Origin: Perkinsus olseni
Taxonomy: Eukaryota > Perkinsozoa > Perkinsida > Perkinsidae
NCBI GenBank assembly: GCA_013115135.1
Contig: JABANP010000607.1
Span: 1-28,955 of the forward strand
DNA: 28,955 nucleotides
Direction of reading: 5' to 3'
The notes below the pieces were generated by a model that did not search any database, was not told the DNA's origin, and saw nothing but the letters and a program-made list of their open reading frames with translations. Of this stretch, positions 1 to 10,529 are shown piece by piece (positions within the stretch are counted from its first letter, which is position 1; each line of letters begins with the position of its first letter). The position numbers and the translations under genes are program-made.

Positions 1-87
1 GTATCGCTGTGACTATAAGGTGGGCTAGAGTTTTGAGTAATAGGTATACTTCCGACACATGCACTGACTATCATGCAAGAGCAACAC

Positions 88-3000
88 TCACGGGTGCGGC
101 TCACATAGTGGACTGGGGGTGGATTGCCTCCGCTTCACCAGCACCGTTCTTCCGTACTCCATCTGTTGGTAGTCGGGCCGATTCTTCTTACGTAGCCTCT
201 TCCTCAGTGGGGGTGTCCTTATTTGGATCGGACTAGCAGTTGCCGAGCTACCATCTCCCAGTACTGTGTTGTCATCAGCCTCTGGGGATCTATCGACGTC
301 GTCGCCTCCAGCCTGGAAGATGTTCTCATCACTGTCTAAAATTGATATGATGTAATAACTTCTACTGCGTGCTATTCCTCTCACCTGTGCATGGCTGTAT
401 TTGAGCAGGTTGTGGGCCGTCGCCTGTGAGGGCCTGAGGCTCTGAACGTATCTCCGTGCTCGACGGGGAGGGAGAATGACCGCCTGAATAGTGCTGGGAC
501 TCAGGCTGAGTGACTGAGCCTCAGTCACTGAGGCTGCAACGGGTCAGTGTGAGGCGTTGCATTGTTAAATATGAAGCGAGCATCTACTCTTCAGAGACAC
601 CCTATTCGTCTCATTACTGGAAGATCTTCTTCCGGGTGTCGGCGAAGTTATGCGTCTGGTATCGATTCGCCTCGCGCGCTGCGGTAGCCTGGGCACATTG
701 GGAGGTCCTCGTGCCATGTTATTGTCGATCTGTTCTCCCCGTTCCCGATGTGCGTCATCGATCTCGAGGGCCGCCGTTGTGTCGTACCTGAAGGACGGCG
801 GAGTGAGACAACCAACTACCGTGCCTCACGGTGAGGCGCTCCCCTGTCTGATCGGACTGCCTACTTACTTCGGCCGTCCGACCGACTTCGGCCCGAAATC
901 AAGAAGGTCTTGAATCTGATAGGGTCCGAGATGCCCCTGGACCAAGAGCTCTACTCCTAATGAGTGGTCGCAAGTCTTCTTCTTCTTCTTGGCTTGCTTG
1001 GATTGGTAGCAAGTGCAGAAGTATCGCATTCCGGGCCGGGCGTCGATTATGAGTATATCCTCTATAGCAGTACGGATCTGGCTCCAGTCATCCCATTCCG
1101 CAGCTGCTGCTCCTTGGTGTCGTAGGTACAGTTGTGCAATCATGCTATCTACAACGTCCTGATTGGCCGCTGATTGTAATAGAGCCTTGCTAGGGACCAT
1201 GTAATAGCTCGCAGACTCATCTGTATAGATAACATCGAGTTGCAGCGCCCATTTAGCCGCCTCTGTGGCCCGCTTCAACGAAGCTCTGTCCTCTTCAGGT
1301 TCGTTCCCCCATGCGAAATCTTCACAGCACTCGAGGACCTCATGTACTAGCTCATTGAAGGTAGCACTCTTCTTGATTCGACCTGTGGATGGAGCGACGT
1401 GACCCTCGTAATCGTTATGGGTGTTCAGGTAGGAGTCATAGATGTGGAATTATAGTTGTGGGAAATTCATATTCGAAATCGGGTACGTGTATATTATAAT
1501 ATTTGGAAATAGATTCTATTTAATAGAATGAATATATATAAGTTTGAGCATAGCGAGGGAATTTGAGAAGGCTAGATTGAAAGGCCATGATGTATTTGAG
1601 TAGGGGTGAAATAAAGGCGTCACTAAAGGCTACTCTAATTACTACTAAAAGCTTTCATCCTCTCACCTGAATGAAGTCCTCCGTTAATTCCTTCCGTCGC
1701 ACAGGTGTGTCTTGGTATAAACCAAGGCACACCGTGTGCTCCTATATACCAAGTAGCTTTCATACATAACCACGTGTTTCGGAAATACGTCCAGAGATGG
1801 GGATGCGTTACTCCCCATTTCATCGCCATGGCTTTTGCTGCGTCCTCGAAAATGGAATTGCTGGTGCAGCGGTGGAGCGCCTTCACGTCCTTTTTGAAAT
1901 CCTTAATTGTAGCTTCCACATTGTCCGGTGATCCTTCGGTGGTCAGGTTGATATAGGCCGGCAGATGTTGGATAACTGCACGAAGCATATGGACCCAGCA
2001 GTACAGCCTTGTCGCTGGCTGCATCTCGTCTCTGTTCCATCTCAGATCCTTGTCCAAGCCCCTGGGACTCAGTGGGCCGAATACCTGGGCTGGAGTTATA
2101 TCACTACTACTGACTATCACGACCACTACTGACTATCACGACCACTACTGACTATCACGACCACTACTGACTATCACGACCACTACTGACTATCACTACT
2201 ACTGACTATAACGACCACTACTGACTATCACGACCACTACTGACTATCACGACCACTACTGACTATCACGACCACTACTGACTATCACGGCTACTACTGA
2301 CTATCACGACCACTACTGACTATCACGACCACTACTGACTATCACGGCTACTACTGACTATCACGACCACTACTGACTATCACGACCACTACTGACTATC
2401 ACGACCACTACTGACTATCACGACCACTACTGACTATCACGACCACTACTGACTATCACGACCACTACTGACTATCACGACCACTACTGACTATCACGAC
2501 CACTACTGACTATCACGACCACTACTGACTATCACGACCACTACTGACTATCACGGCTACTACTGACTATCACGACCACTACTGACTATCACGACCACTA
2601 CTGACTATCACGGCTACTACTGACTATCACGACCACTACTGACTATCACGACCACTACTGACTATCACGACCACTACTGAGTATCACGACCACTACTGAC
2701 TATCACGACCACTACTGAGTATCACGACCACTACTGACTATCACGACCACTCCTGAGTACCACGACCACTACTGACTATCACGACCACTACTGACTATCA
2801 CGACCACTACTGAGTATCACGACCACTACTGACTATCACGACCACTACTGACTATCACGGCTACTACTGACTATCACGACCACTACTGACTATCACGGCT
2901 ACTACTGACTATCACGACCACTACTGACTATCACGACCACTACTGACAATCACGACCACTACTGACTATCACGGCTACTACTGACTATCACGACCACTAC

Positions 3001-4356
3001 TGACTATCACGACCACTACTGACTATCACGACCACTACTGAGTATCACGACCACTAATGACTATCACGACCACTCCTGAGTATCACGACCACTACTGACT
3101 ATCACGACCACTACTGAGTATCACGACCACTAATGACTATCACGACCACTCCTGAGTATCACGACCACTACTGAGTATCACGACCACTAATGACTATCAC
3201 GACCACTCCTGAGTATCACGACCACTACTGACTATCACGACCACTACTGAGTATCGCTACTCTACGAGGCTCACCTGTATGAATGCTTTCGTAAAGCATT
3301 CTGCTCCATCTGCGAGTATCGTTGTCGGCAGAAATGCAACACCAAGAGCCTCTGCTTGCTGTCTGATGCAGGCGAAGACCGCGGCCGTAGACGCGGTCTT
3401 CTTATTGGTGGTCAAGGCGAAACATATCGGTCTGTATCGACCCGACGGAGCTACGGTGCCTACCACCAGTGTTGTCAGCCCAAGCCAGCTCAGGCCGTCG
3501 GTGTGGTCGCAGGTAAGCACCACGTTGTCTCCCTGCGTATTCTCTAACAGTAGTTTGGGGCATGAAAATGCGAAGTACGTACAAGTACCAGCCCCATACC
3601 CGATGCAATAGGCTTCTTCGTCAGTTTGAGGCCTGACTGAATGATCCTCGCAGAACTTCCGTATATTAGCCAGGTTTTTTCCGGTTCCATCTTGTTCCTC
3701 ACGTCGGCGTTCCCTCTTATTGTAGATGGCCTTCATCACCGACTTCCTGCTTGCCGATGCCGGTAACAAGCCTCTTTTTCTCAAGGTGCGGAAGGTGTTG
3801 AGAGGCTTTCCACGCCCTTCATGCTGCTGCACCACTACATTGGAGGCGACTCGGCTCAGAATAGGTTCCCTCGACTTTGCGCCTGCCGTCTGATCATGTT
3901 TATGCTGGTCGTAGGGTGATGCAGGTACCACGACTTCAAACGCCATTCCCAGAGTACCACCGCGGTCGACGCGAGCGATTTGCGCAGCGTACGGACAGCT
4001 GTAGCCGGCCCTCCTCCCTCTCCCGTAACAGCACACGTACTTGTACACGTAAGTCCCATCCTTCTTACAGTAGGACCCCTTAGTGCAAACTTTGAAGCCA
4101 GATATGGCCTCCAAAGCCTCCTTGGCCTCCTCGAGGGTTCTACAGCTCGTACCAGGACGATTGTACTGCAGTGTTTTCCTAGTCGGTCGAGGTGGAGTAG
4201 GCTCATCGCTGAGTCCTTCTTCAGGAGCTGAAGGGCTGCTCAGTGCCAGGTTTAGGTCCCTTGCAGTGCTCGGATCCGAACCACGGGACGCTTGTCCCAG
4301 TGCACATATTTCGGAAAGTCTATAACCTTCCCGAGAAGATCCCGACTGGGCTGCTG
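88..4356 (-). CDS. MULE (Mutator-like) DDE transposase, multi-exon
   Basis: This gene would cut and paste a Mutator-like DNA transposon in the nucleus. My exons are 3275-about 4356, 1667-2084, 869-1382 and about 88-506. Joins at 3275/2084 (phase 0) and 1667/1382 (phase 1) keep frame exactly, with GTGAG donors; exon 3 ends at a perfect GTAAGT donor. Exon 1 has a Ser/Pro-rich leader, a FLYWCH/WRKY-GCM1-like zinc finger (YVCCYG, SCPY, then HKHD) and the first two DDE acids (TCDHTDG and LADGAECFTKAF). Exon 2 carries the family C..H motif (RLYCWVH) and the block ATEGINGGLHS. Exon 3 carries a SWIM finger (FCTCYQ ... TCDHSLG, CxCxnCxH). No stop or frameshift interrupts the core, so it may be intact. 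The start codon is not found: the exon-1 frame is open upstream but lacks ATG, so an extra 5' exon is likely. The exon-4 join is the least certain. Terminal inverted repeats were not located. Confidence 0.85.
507..868 (-). other. Probable MULE intron 3, no other gene
   Basis: This stretch follows the GTAAGT donor at 868-863 and precedes the open C-terminal exon. Several AG acceptors lie at 500-540. The one before position 506 restores frame from exon 3, but others close by do as well. Short plus-strand ORFs here have no recognisable motif and look like chance. Confidence 0.45.
1383..1666 (-). other. MULE intron 2, AT-rich, with short palindrome
   Basis: A 284-nt intron of the transposase gene with a GTGAGA donor after 1667 and a CCACAG acceptor before 1382. 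The middle (about 1480-1560) is much more AT-rich than its surroundings and holds a perfect inverted repeat at 1513-1529 (ATTCTATT, T, AATAGAAT). No other gene is seen inside it. Confidence 0.7.
2101..3255. repeat. 19-bp minisatellite filling MULE intron 1
   Basis: About 60 tandem copies of a 19-bp unit, CACGACCACTACTGACTAT, with a common CACGGCTACTACTGACTAT variant. A few shorter units sit at the left edge. From about 2680 rightwards, variants TGAGTAT, ACTAATG and ACTCCTG appear, and near 3050-3240 they form a higher-order pattern of about four units. The array lies between the splice donor at 3274 and the acceptor at 2085, so it makes up nearly all of a 1,190-nt intron of the minus-strand transposase gene. 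19 is not a multiple of 3, which fits a non-coding place. Confidence 0.95.
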
Positions 4357-4638
4357 CATACGAAGTTGATGATGAGCACCTGTGGCAGCATTGTTAGACT
4401 CGAGACTTTGAAGCTGCCTTACCCTGCAGAGTTAACAGTCCTCGGACATGATTCTGATGATTGTGATAATTGTGATGAATGTGTTGAAGCTGGTGTTGTC
4501 TCAATGAAAGACATGTGAGATTAGATATGAACTTTTTCTCCGAAATCCTGCGAATGTTGAGTCAGGAGGTATACGAGACCACTGAGACAGTTTAACGGTC
4601 TCAACTGTCACAGTTTTTACAACCAACATGGCTCCTAA

Positions 4639-5049
4639 GACGACTGCCACCCGTATGGCTTCTACGATAACCGGCTCTATCGACATGGCTCCTACTATTC
4701 CCTCTTCGATGAGCACAAGGGCCCCTTTGTGACGCCGACGACTGTGAACACAACGAGGGTCAACGAGTCAATTCAAATATATCGAGATGAGTGTGAAGTG
4801 ACCATCGACCCTGCATTGATTACTCTCGGAGAGTGCTGGATTACACGGCTGATACTCGACAATCGTCATCCTGACGGCGTGTGAGCTCGTCTACACTTTC
4901 GGTGGAATCCCTGCTGTTCAAACAGCTGCTACCCTCAGGCAAACGGTGTAGCTACCTCTCGAGAGCTCATATTTCGCCCCGAAGGAGGTCTTGAAGCGAC
5001 TGATGAGGCGACTGATGAGGCGACTGAGTCGCCGCGACTCACCTCGTGA
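4639..5049 (+). CDS. Hypothetical protein, two spliced plus-strand exons
   Basis: I do not recognise this product. Exon 4639-4880 is open and has protein-like composition (YGFYDNRLY, LFDEHKGPF, IYRDECEVTI). It ends at a strong GTGAGC donor. A 45-nt intron (4881-4925) ends in AAACAG, and the next exon (4926-5049) stays in frame through an acidic micro-repeat (EATDEATDEATE) to a stop. There is no ATG, so a 5' exon is needed. A further plus-strand open stretch at about 4243-4514 with motif HIFRKVYNLPEK could be that exon, but no join I tried gave a convincing splice, and it overlaps the opposite-strand transposase leader. A second open frame follows to 5182. Treat as a candidate only. Confidence 0.35.
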
Positions 5050-5209
5050 ACCAGCGGCGGATGATGGTGGCGCTGACATGGAAGGAGATAATAACACTAC
5101 TACCGTGATCACAGCCACGCTGACTCAGCTGCAGAATTGGAAGTCAGCGAGTGAGAAGGGGCGATGTCAACGCAAGGAATGATGAATTTGAAGCTGCATG
5201 TAGTTATGA

Positions 5210-5773
5210 TTAATGCAAAAAGTAGTTGCCAGATGTTAAGAGTGGGAGTCTCACGGTGCAATCGAACGGGCATTCATCATTTTTAATTTCCGCTGTGACC
5301 GCTCGACGGCCCTGAGGCCTCATGAATATCCATTTGGGCCTCCTGAGTATCCACTTGGGCCTCCTGAGCATACAAAAGAGTGAGTGAGGGCAATCAGAGT
5401 GTTCACGATCCTTCGTAGCTACTGCGATTTGCTGCATATACTGGGTATATACCTCCGGCTCAGCAGTACTCTGCCTCTCGTCCGCGAGCCGTTGTGAGAA
5501 CTCCAGCGCTCTGTCGGCGATGTTTCTATCCCACCTTGTCCTGATGCTCTGCGCGGGATGAGGAGCTGCCACGCCTAAAAGCGGTGGATGAACAGTGACG
5601 ATTAATGGCATATCGTCCGCCTCACCTTGCTGAACTGCTTTCTCCCATATTTTATTCCCGCGGGCATGTACTTGGCGGCCTTCAGATACTGCTACTGCCG
5701 CTTCGTTGGACACGAAGCGGAATATTTCCATATCTTGTTGATCCGTGTAGCGGCTGCTGCTTGAGCTTCTTCG
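5210..5773 (-). CDS. Rap1/TERF2IP-type Myb domain protein
   Basis: Two exons, 5626-5773 and 5210-5574, are separated by a 51-nt intron (5575-5625; donor GTGAGG, acceptor TTTTAG). The intron is a multiple of 3 without stops, so an unspliced read hides it. After splicing, a compact Myb fold appears: RYTDQQDMEIFRFV (helix 1), GNKIWEKAVQQG (helix 2) and PHPAQSIRTRWDRNI (helix 3). This spacing and the GN.lW...QS...R signature match the Rap1/TERF2IP Myb family, whose yeast member binds telomeric double-stranded DNA. The C-terminal part has a direct duplication RRPKWILRRPKWIF and no known domain. No start codon is seen, so the protein probably begins in an upstream exon near 5774-5875. It lies about 270 bp downstream of the RPA-like gene on the same strand. 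It could be a different telobox-like Myb. Confidence 0.6.
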   Translation of the reverse strand, partial: RRSSSSSRYTDQQDMEIFRFVSNEAAVAVSEGRQVHARGNKIWEKAVQQGEADDMPLIVTVHPPLLGVAAPHPAQSIRTRWDRNIADRALEFSQRLADERQSTAEPEVYTQYMQQIAVATKDREHSDCPHSLFCMLRRPKWILRRPKWIFMRPQGRRAVTAEIKNDECPFDCTVRLPLLTSGNYFLH

Positions 5774-6039
5774 CTGAGTATAAGATGCCGTAAGAGGTCA
5801 TCACACCTTCTTGGTAACGGGTGTGATTGTTCCACTGCACGGTCAGTCTAGGTTGAGCTGTAGCGGAGCTCACTCATTTTATATCAACTCGCAGTTTTAC
5901 CGTCGTGTCAGCTGCCCTTACGAGTCTCACATTTTCATTTGTACGGCATGGTCTGTTAGCGTATGGATGCGCCCTATCATTCCCTCCGGGCTGTGTGGCA
6001 CGCCACATACTGACCTCTCGAACTCGTGGGATAGCAGGG
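5774..6039 (-). other. Interval between RPA-like and Myb genes
   Basis: A minus-strand frame stays open from about 6050 to 5865 (motifs VREVSMWRATQPGG and ADTTVKLRVDIK). It may be an extra 3' exon of the RPA-like gene or a 5' exon of the Myb gene, but I could not join it to either in phase. Nothing else is recognisable. Confidence 0.3.
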
Positions 6040-7595
6040 CTAGGGTTGACCTGACGGTAAAAGCAGCCGTGATGGGCTCATTTCTCTCGTGAGATCCTTG
6101 TAATATATAGCTTTGCTTCCAGATACTTGGATGGTCGTGGATCCATCGAAAGACAGTCGGCTCTCTTCGTTATCATCGATCTTCGCCTAAATTCGAAGCA
6201 AAAGTGGCTAGATGAGGGTGTGAGTCATAGTTACATTAGTAATGAGCACGATTGAGTTGTTCCTTGCAGTCCTCTTGCCGATTCTGCCAGGGCTGGCCCT
6301 GAGAACACGGACGAGTAGGCCTGACGCCAGGCTATGCAGCCAGGAGTATTGGTTGCAATGTGAGTTACGATTCAACGTGACGAGGCTACCCGTGCAGGAG
6401 TTTACAGCATGACTACTACGCGTTCACACGAACGATCCCATACTCGTCCGCTAGGAGGAATGCCTCCGCATCTTCGCCGCAGTCATCTCCACTGATGGTC
6501 TGTAAGGAAAGAGAAGGTATGATTCTGCGTTGCAGAATCTGTTGACAGATGCAAGTGAGCGATATGGAAGTTCGCTATCGATTCTCACCTCGGTGGGTTC
6601 CGCTGTGATGCACACCCCTGTCAGGTTTACATGAGACCCCACATCGAAAATCCCAACATCAGCTGTTGTGATGAACCGAGTCGGAGCAGCGTGAATAGAA
6701 TTCTGCGATGACTCCTCGCTAGATGCTGATGGCATGGGCCGACCCGCGAGAATCTCCACCTCCTCGATAGATGTGCCAGGTGAGTTGAACTTCACCTAGA
6801 GGGACTCGCTGCAGCGGGCTGTATCCATCCGTCTAGTCAATGTACTTCATGGGTATCATTAGTATTATATACTTTGTGCGCAGGCTTGACTTGTCCCCCG
6901 CGGAATAAATAAATGTGGTCCTTCTTCAGAACAGACCCATAGTCACGGGCAGCCTGCTTAGTGATAACTGTTTTTGTGTGAGGCGTACTCTCACTCTGTT
7001 GAAGAAGATGGCCCGGATCCTGTCCCGCTCATCCGTGAGATTGACCGTGAAGTAGCTGCCTTTGAAGTTGTTGCGCTCAAATTCTCGAAGAACTGGCGTG
7101 GTAGTCACGCGGGCCCTTAAAGACCACCTAAAACCAAAAAAATGGTCGTTGTTTATTCGGTGGTGTTGGGCTCACTCTTTCGGCGGATCATCAGTCTTTA
7201 GGTCAGCGATGGAGCATTCAGTGAAGCCTTCGCTGCTAGCACTCAGAGGAGTACAGCGAGAGCCAGCTTCTGGAGGAGTCTGACAAAATTGCGGAGAACG
7301 AGTTAAGCTACGTGACATATTGAATGCGAGGGCGGTTCACCTCAACAAAGAACTGCAGGCTTGTCATTCCATCTCGGGTTAAAGCAACGGCATCCCCGAA
7401 AGATTGCTCATCAAGCACGCACTTATCGCCGTCATCGTCGACGTAGTGTACAGAGAACTGCTGTCCAACGAGGGCAGGCCAGGCCTCGGTGATGAAGTTC
7501 AATACATGCGAGTATGAATTGCACTCTGTCGATTCTACCCTCCTACGGATGACTTGTTCGCGGTAGCGTAGTTTGAGAACTTGCGGACCGGGCAT
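6040..7595 (-). CDS. PB1-RPA70 fusion: PB1 domain plus tandem OB folds
   Basis: Predicted single-stranded DNA-binding protein with an added N-terminal PB1 oligomerisation domain. The ATG at 7595 has an upstream in-frame stop. Exons 7341-7595, 7177/7176-7279, 6995-7127, 6846-6953, 6589-6795 and about 6428-6499 join in phase through introns of 61, 48, 41, 50 and 89 nt; 6040-6186 is a last exon ending in a stop. PB1: VLKLRYREQVIRRRV with the type II lysine and the acidic OPCA loop YVDDDGDKCVLDEQSFGDA. RPA70 DBD-A: WSLRARVTTT, GSYFTVNLTDERDRIRAIFFN, KKDHIYLFRGGQVKPAHK, YNTNDTHEVKFN. DBD-B begins FITTADVGIFDVGSHVNLTGVC and continues TISGDDCGEDAEAF, then SRLSFDGSTTIQV. One DBD-B exon within 6187-6427 is unresolved (candidate WQNRQEDCKEQLNR). 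No zinc-containing DBD-C or RPA70N domain is seen. Confidence 0.75.
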
Positions 7596-7738
7596 ACGCT
7601 GGTGAACCAATGACTGAGAACCATGACATATAGTTCACAATTGCAGGTACAGCTTCCGCACCAACTGCTGCTGCGATCGTACCACTACGACGATTTCGAT
7701 ATGACGAACCCTACTTCTCGCTAGTCGAGGCAGGCCGT

Positions 7739-9452
7739 GACCGCTATGACCACAACTACGACGACAAGAATGATGACGACGACAGAGACTACAGGGACCA
7801 CTACGACCACAACTACTACGACAAGAATAATGACGACGACAGAGACTACAGGGACCACTATGACCACAACTACTACGACAAGAATAATGACGACGACAGA
7901 GACTACAGGGACCACTACGACCACAACTACTACGACAAGAATAATGACGACGACAGAGACTACAGGGACCACTATGACCACAACTACTACGACAAGAATA
8001 ATGACGACGACAGAGACTACAGGGACCACTACGACCACAACTACTACGACAAGAATTATGACGACGACAGAGACTACAGGGACCACTATGACCACAACTA
8101 CTACGACAAGAATAATGACGACGACAGAGACTACAGGGACCACTTCGACCACAACTACGACGACAAGAATGATGACGACGACAGAGACTACAGGGACCAC
8201 TACGACCACAACTACTACGACAAGAATTATGACGACGACAGAGACTACAGGGACCACTACGACCACAACTACTACGACAAGAATTATGACGACGACAGAG
8301 ACTACAGGGACCACTATGACCACAACTACTACGACAAGAATAATGACGACGACAGAGACTACAGGGAGCACTATGACCACAACTACTACGACAAGAATAA
8401 TGACGACGACAGAGACTACAGGGACCACTATGACCACAACTATGACGCCAAGAATAATGACGACGACAGAGACTACAGGGAGCACTATGACCACAACTAC
8501 TACGACAAGAATAATGACGACGACAGAGACTACAGCGACCACTATGACCACAACTACTACGACAAGAATTATGACGACGACAGAGACTACAGGGACCACT
8601 ATGACCACAACTACGACGACAAGAATGATGACGACGACAGAGACTACAGGGAGCACTATGACCACAACTACTACGACAAGAATAATGACGACGACAGAGA
8701 CTACAGGGAGCACTATGACCACAACTACTACGACAAGAATAATGACGACGACAGAGACTACAGGGACCACTATGACCACAACTATGACGCCAAGAATAAT
8801 GACGACGACAGAGACTACAGGGAGCACTATGACCACAACTACTACGACAAGAATAATGACGACGACAGAGACTACAGCGACCACTATGACCACAACTACT
8901 ACGACAAGAATTATGACGACGACAGAGACTACAGGGACCACTATGACCACAACTACTACGACAAGAATAATGACGACGACAGAGACTACAGGGAGCACTA
9001 TGACCACAACTACTACGACAAGAATAATGACGACGACAGAGACTACAGGGACCACTATGACCACAACTATGACGCCAAGAATAATGACGACGACAGAGAC
9101 TACAGGGAGCACTATGACCACAACTACTACGACAAGAATAATGACGACGACAGAGACTACAGCGACCACTATGACCACAACTACTACGACAAGAATAATG
9201 ACGACGCCAGAGACTACAGGGACCACTATGACCACAACTACTACGACAAGAATAATGACGACGACAGAGACTACAGGGACCACTATGACCACACCTACTA
9301 CGACAAGAATGCTGACGACGACAGAGACTACAGGGACCACTATGACCACAACTACTACGACAAAAAAATGACGACGGCAGAGACTACAGGGACCACTATG
9401 ACCACAACTACTACGACAAAAAATGACGACGGCAGAGACTACAGGGACCATC
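7739..9452. repeat. 57-bp minisatellite, about 30 units
   Basis: Tandem array whose unit reads DHYDHNYYDKNNDDDRDYR in one plus frame (19 codons). The same DNA is open as a Thr-rich frame (TTTETTG...) from 7737 to 9371 and on the minus strand as a Val/Ile-rich frame. Variants (GAG for GAC, AGC for AGG, a TATGACGCC form) recur in a five-unit higher-order repeat of about 285 bp near 8360-9180. Two late units carry A7 and A6 runs (9361-9423) that shift the frame by -1 and then -2, so the Asp/Tyr frame resumes and continues to a stop at 9586. A plus-strand ATG with donor-like CAG/GTACAG near 7622-7646 and an acceptor before 7725 would feed the Thr-rich frame; the Asp/Tyr frame has no start. Whether it is coding is undecided. 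Confidence 0.9.
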
Positions 9453-10060
9453 GAGCAGCCCGATCTTATGCTCGACGGTCGCTCGATCGAGCTATCATTT
9501 CGATCATTTCGGCTCATCATGAACATAACTTCGACCTTCCACGTATCATTCTTGGGTTGTATCAAGTGCTAGTGCCATATAGCTGATTATCTCTACTCCT
9601 GAGAAGTTTGTAGAAATATCCCTCCCCGCGACAATGGAACCTTGACCAGATAGTTGTAAATCCTTTCCTGTGACTAACGCAACACAAAGAGAAGTCAATA
9701 CTCAGGTTCAGTTAAGTTCACCTAGTCAAGTTCAGGAGTCAACACAGGACTACACCAGACAGCAAGAAAGTAGATGCCAGTAGAGATAAATCGTCTCTTG
9801 AGCGGTGTTAGGTCGCCGGTTCTATTTACGACAGATACAGTCGTTGCGACCGGGGATGGGCCGTACCGTATGGTGCGGCCAGGTCACCTGGTCCAGCTGT
9901 GAGAGAGCCGCAGTACCTTTTGTGAGCAGAATTGACGCAACGATAATCATTTTCAGCTTCCCACGCTGAATTAAGAGCAACAGACGATGTATTAGGAATC
10001 GATGTCAACCACCACTACTAAAGACGCCAACACGGATCAACTTTGATCAAGCACCACAAA
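9453..10060. other. Non-repetitive stretch without clear gene
   Basis: The plus frame leaving the minisatellite runs to a stop at 9586 (SYARRSLDRAIISI). After that I see only short ORFs without motifs, some AAGTTCA-type short direct repeats near 9715-9735, and no RNA gene. Confidence 0.5.
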
Positions 10061-10215
10061 CATAATTCAGAAAGCTCTCTGGTGCATGTCGGGCCATCCA
10101 TTTTGACAAGGCTGCCGAACACCGCCGAAATTATCATGACGGTAACTCTGTGCAAGTATGAAGTACCGGTATCTCACAGTAATTTTGACGAGGTCACCAA
10201 GTATTGTGAACGTAT
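10061..10215. repeat. Solitary decayed satellite monomer
   Basis: One diverged copy of the 148-bp satellite. It keeps the order of landmarks: AAAGCTCTC, GTGC, GGGCCA, ATTTTGAC, TTATCATGACG, GAAGTACCGGTATCTCACAG, AATTTTGACGAGGTCACC. Its right border has the same shape as the right border of arrays 2 and 3 (AATTTTGACGAGATCACC at about 22440 and 26535). It lies 4.2 kb left of the first array and differs from the arrays far more than they differ from each other. Confidence 0.8.
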
Positions 10216-10529
10216 CGTGCCAAACCCTCTCGCGCATTCTCTGATGACCTGCTGCTATTAAAAGTTTGGATGAAGCGACTGAAGCAGACCAGATCTAATT
10301 CGACTCTATTCGCTTGTAGCCAGCAGAGCACATAAAGTGAAGAATCCTCCTCCGATTTTTCTTGCCTTTTGACTAACGCAACATGACGGTATCCCTCAGT
10401 CGGACATAGTATGACACAGCGCTGAGAGACTGGTTCCAGGCTCTGGTTTGAGGAGGATATCGATAGCACTGCCATCTATGCTGATGATGATCATTGACAT
10501 GGCTATCTAGTAATAGAACTGCAGGGAGC

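Noticed and set aside
2101..3255. CRISPR-like regular repeats
   Set aside because: Units are contiguous, with no unique spacers, inside an intron of a eukaryotic gene.
3279..4325. Several plus-strand ORFs opposite transposase exon 1
   Set aside because: They are shadows of the minus-strand transposase frame, whose zinc finger and DDE motifs are clear.
7721..9565. 614-aa minus-strand Val/Ile ORF that looks like a membrane protein
   Set aside because: It is the antisense of a 57-bp repeat; the hydrophobic pattern follows from GAC/ACN-rich units and has no supporting flanks.
10194..10475. 93-aa minus ORF
   Set aside because: It spans fossil repeat borders and has no motif or convincing splice partner; probably chance.
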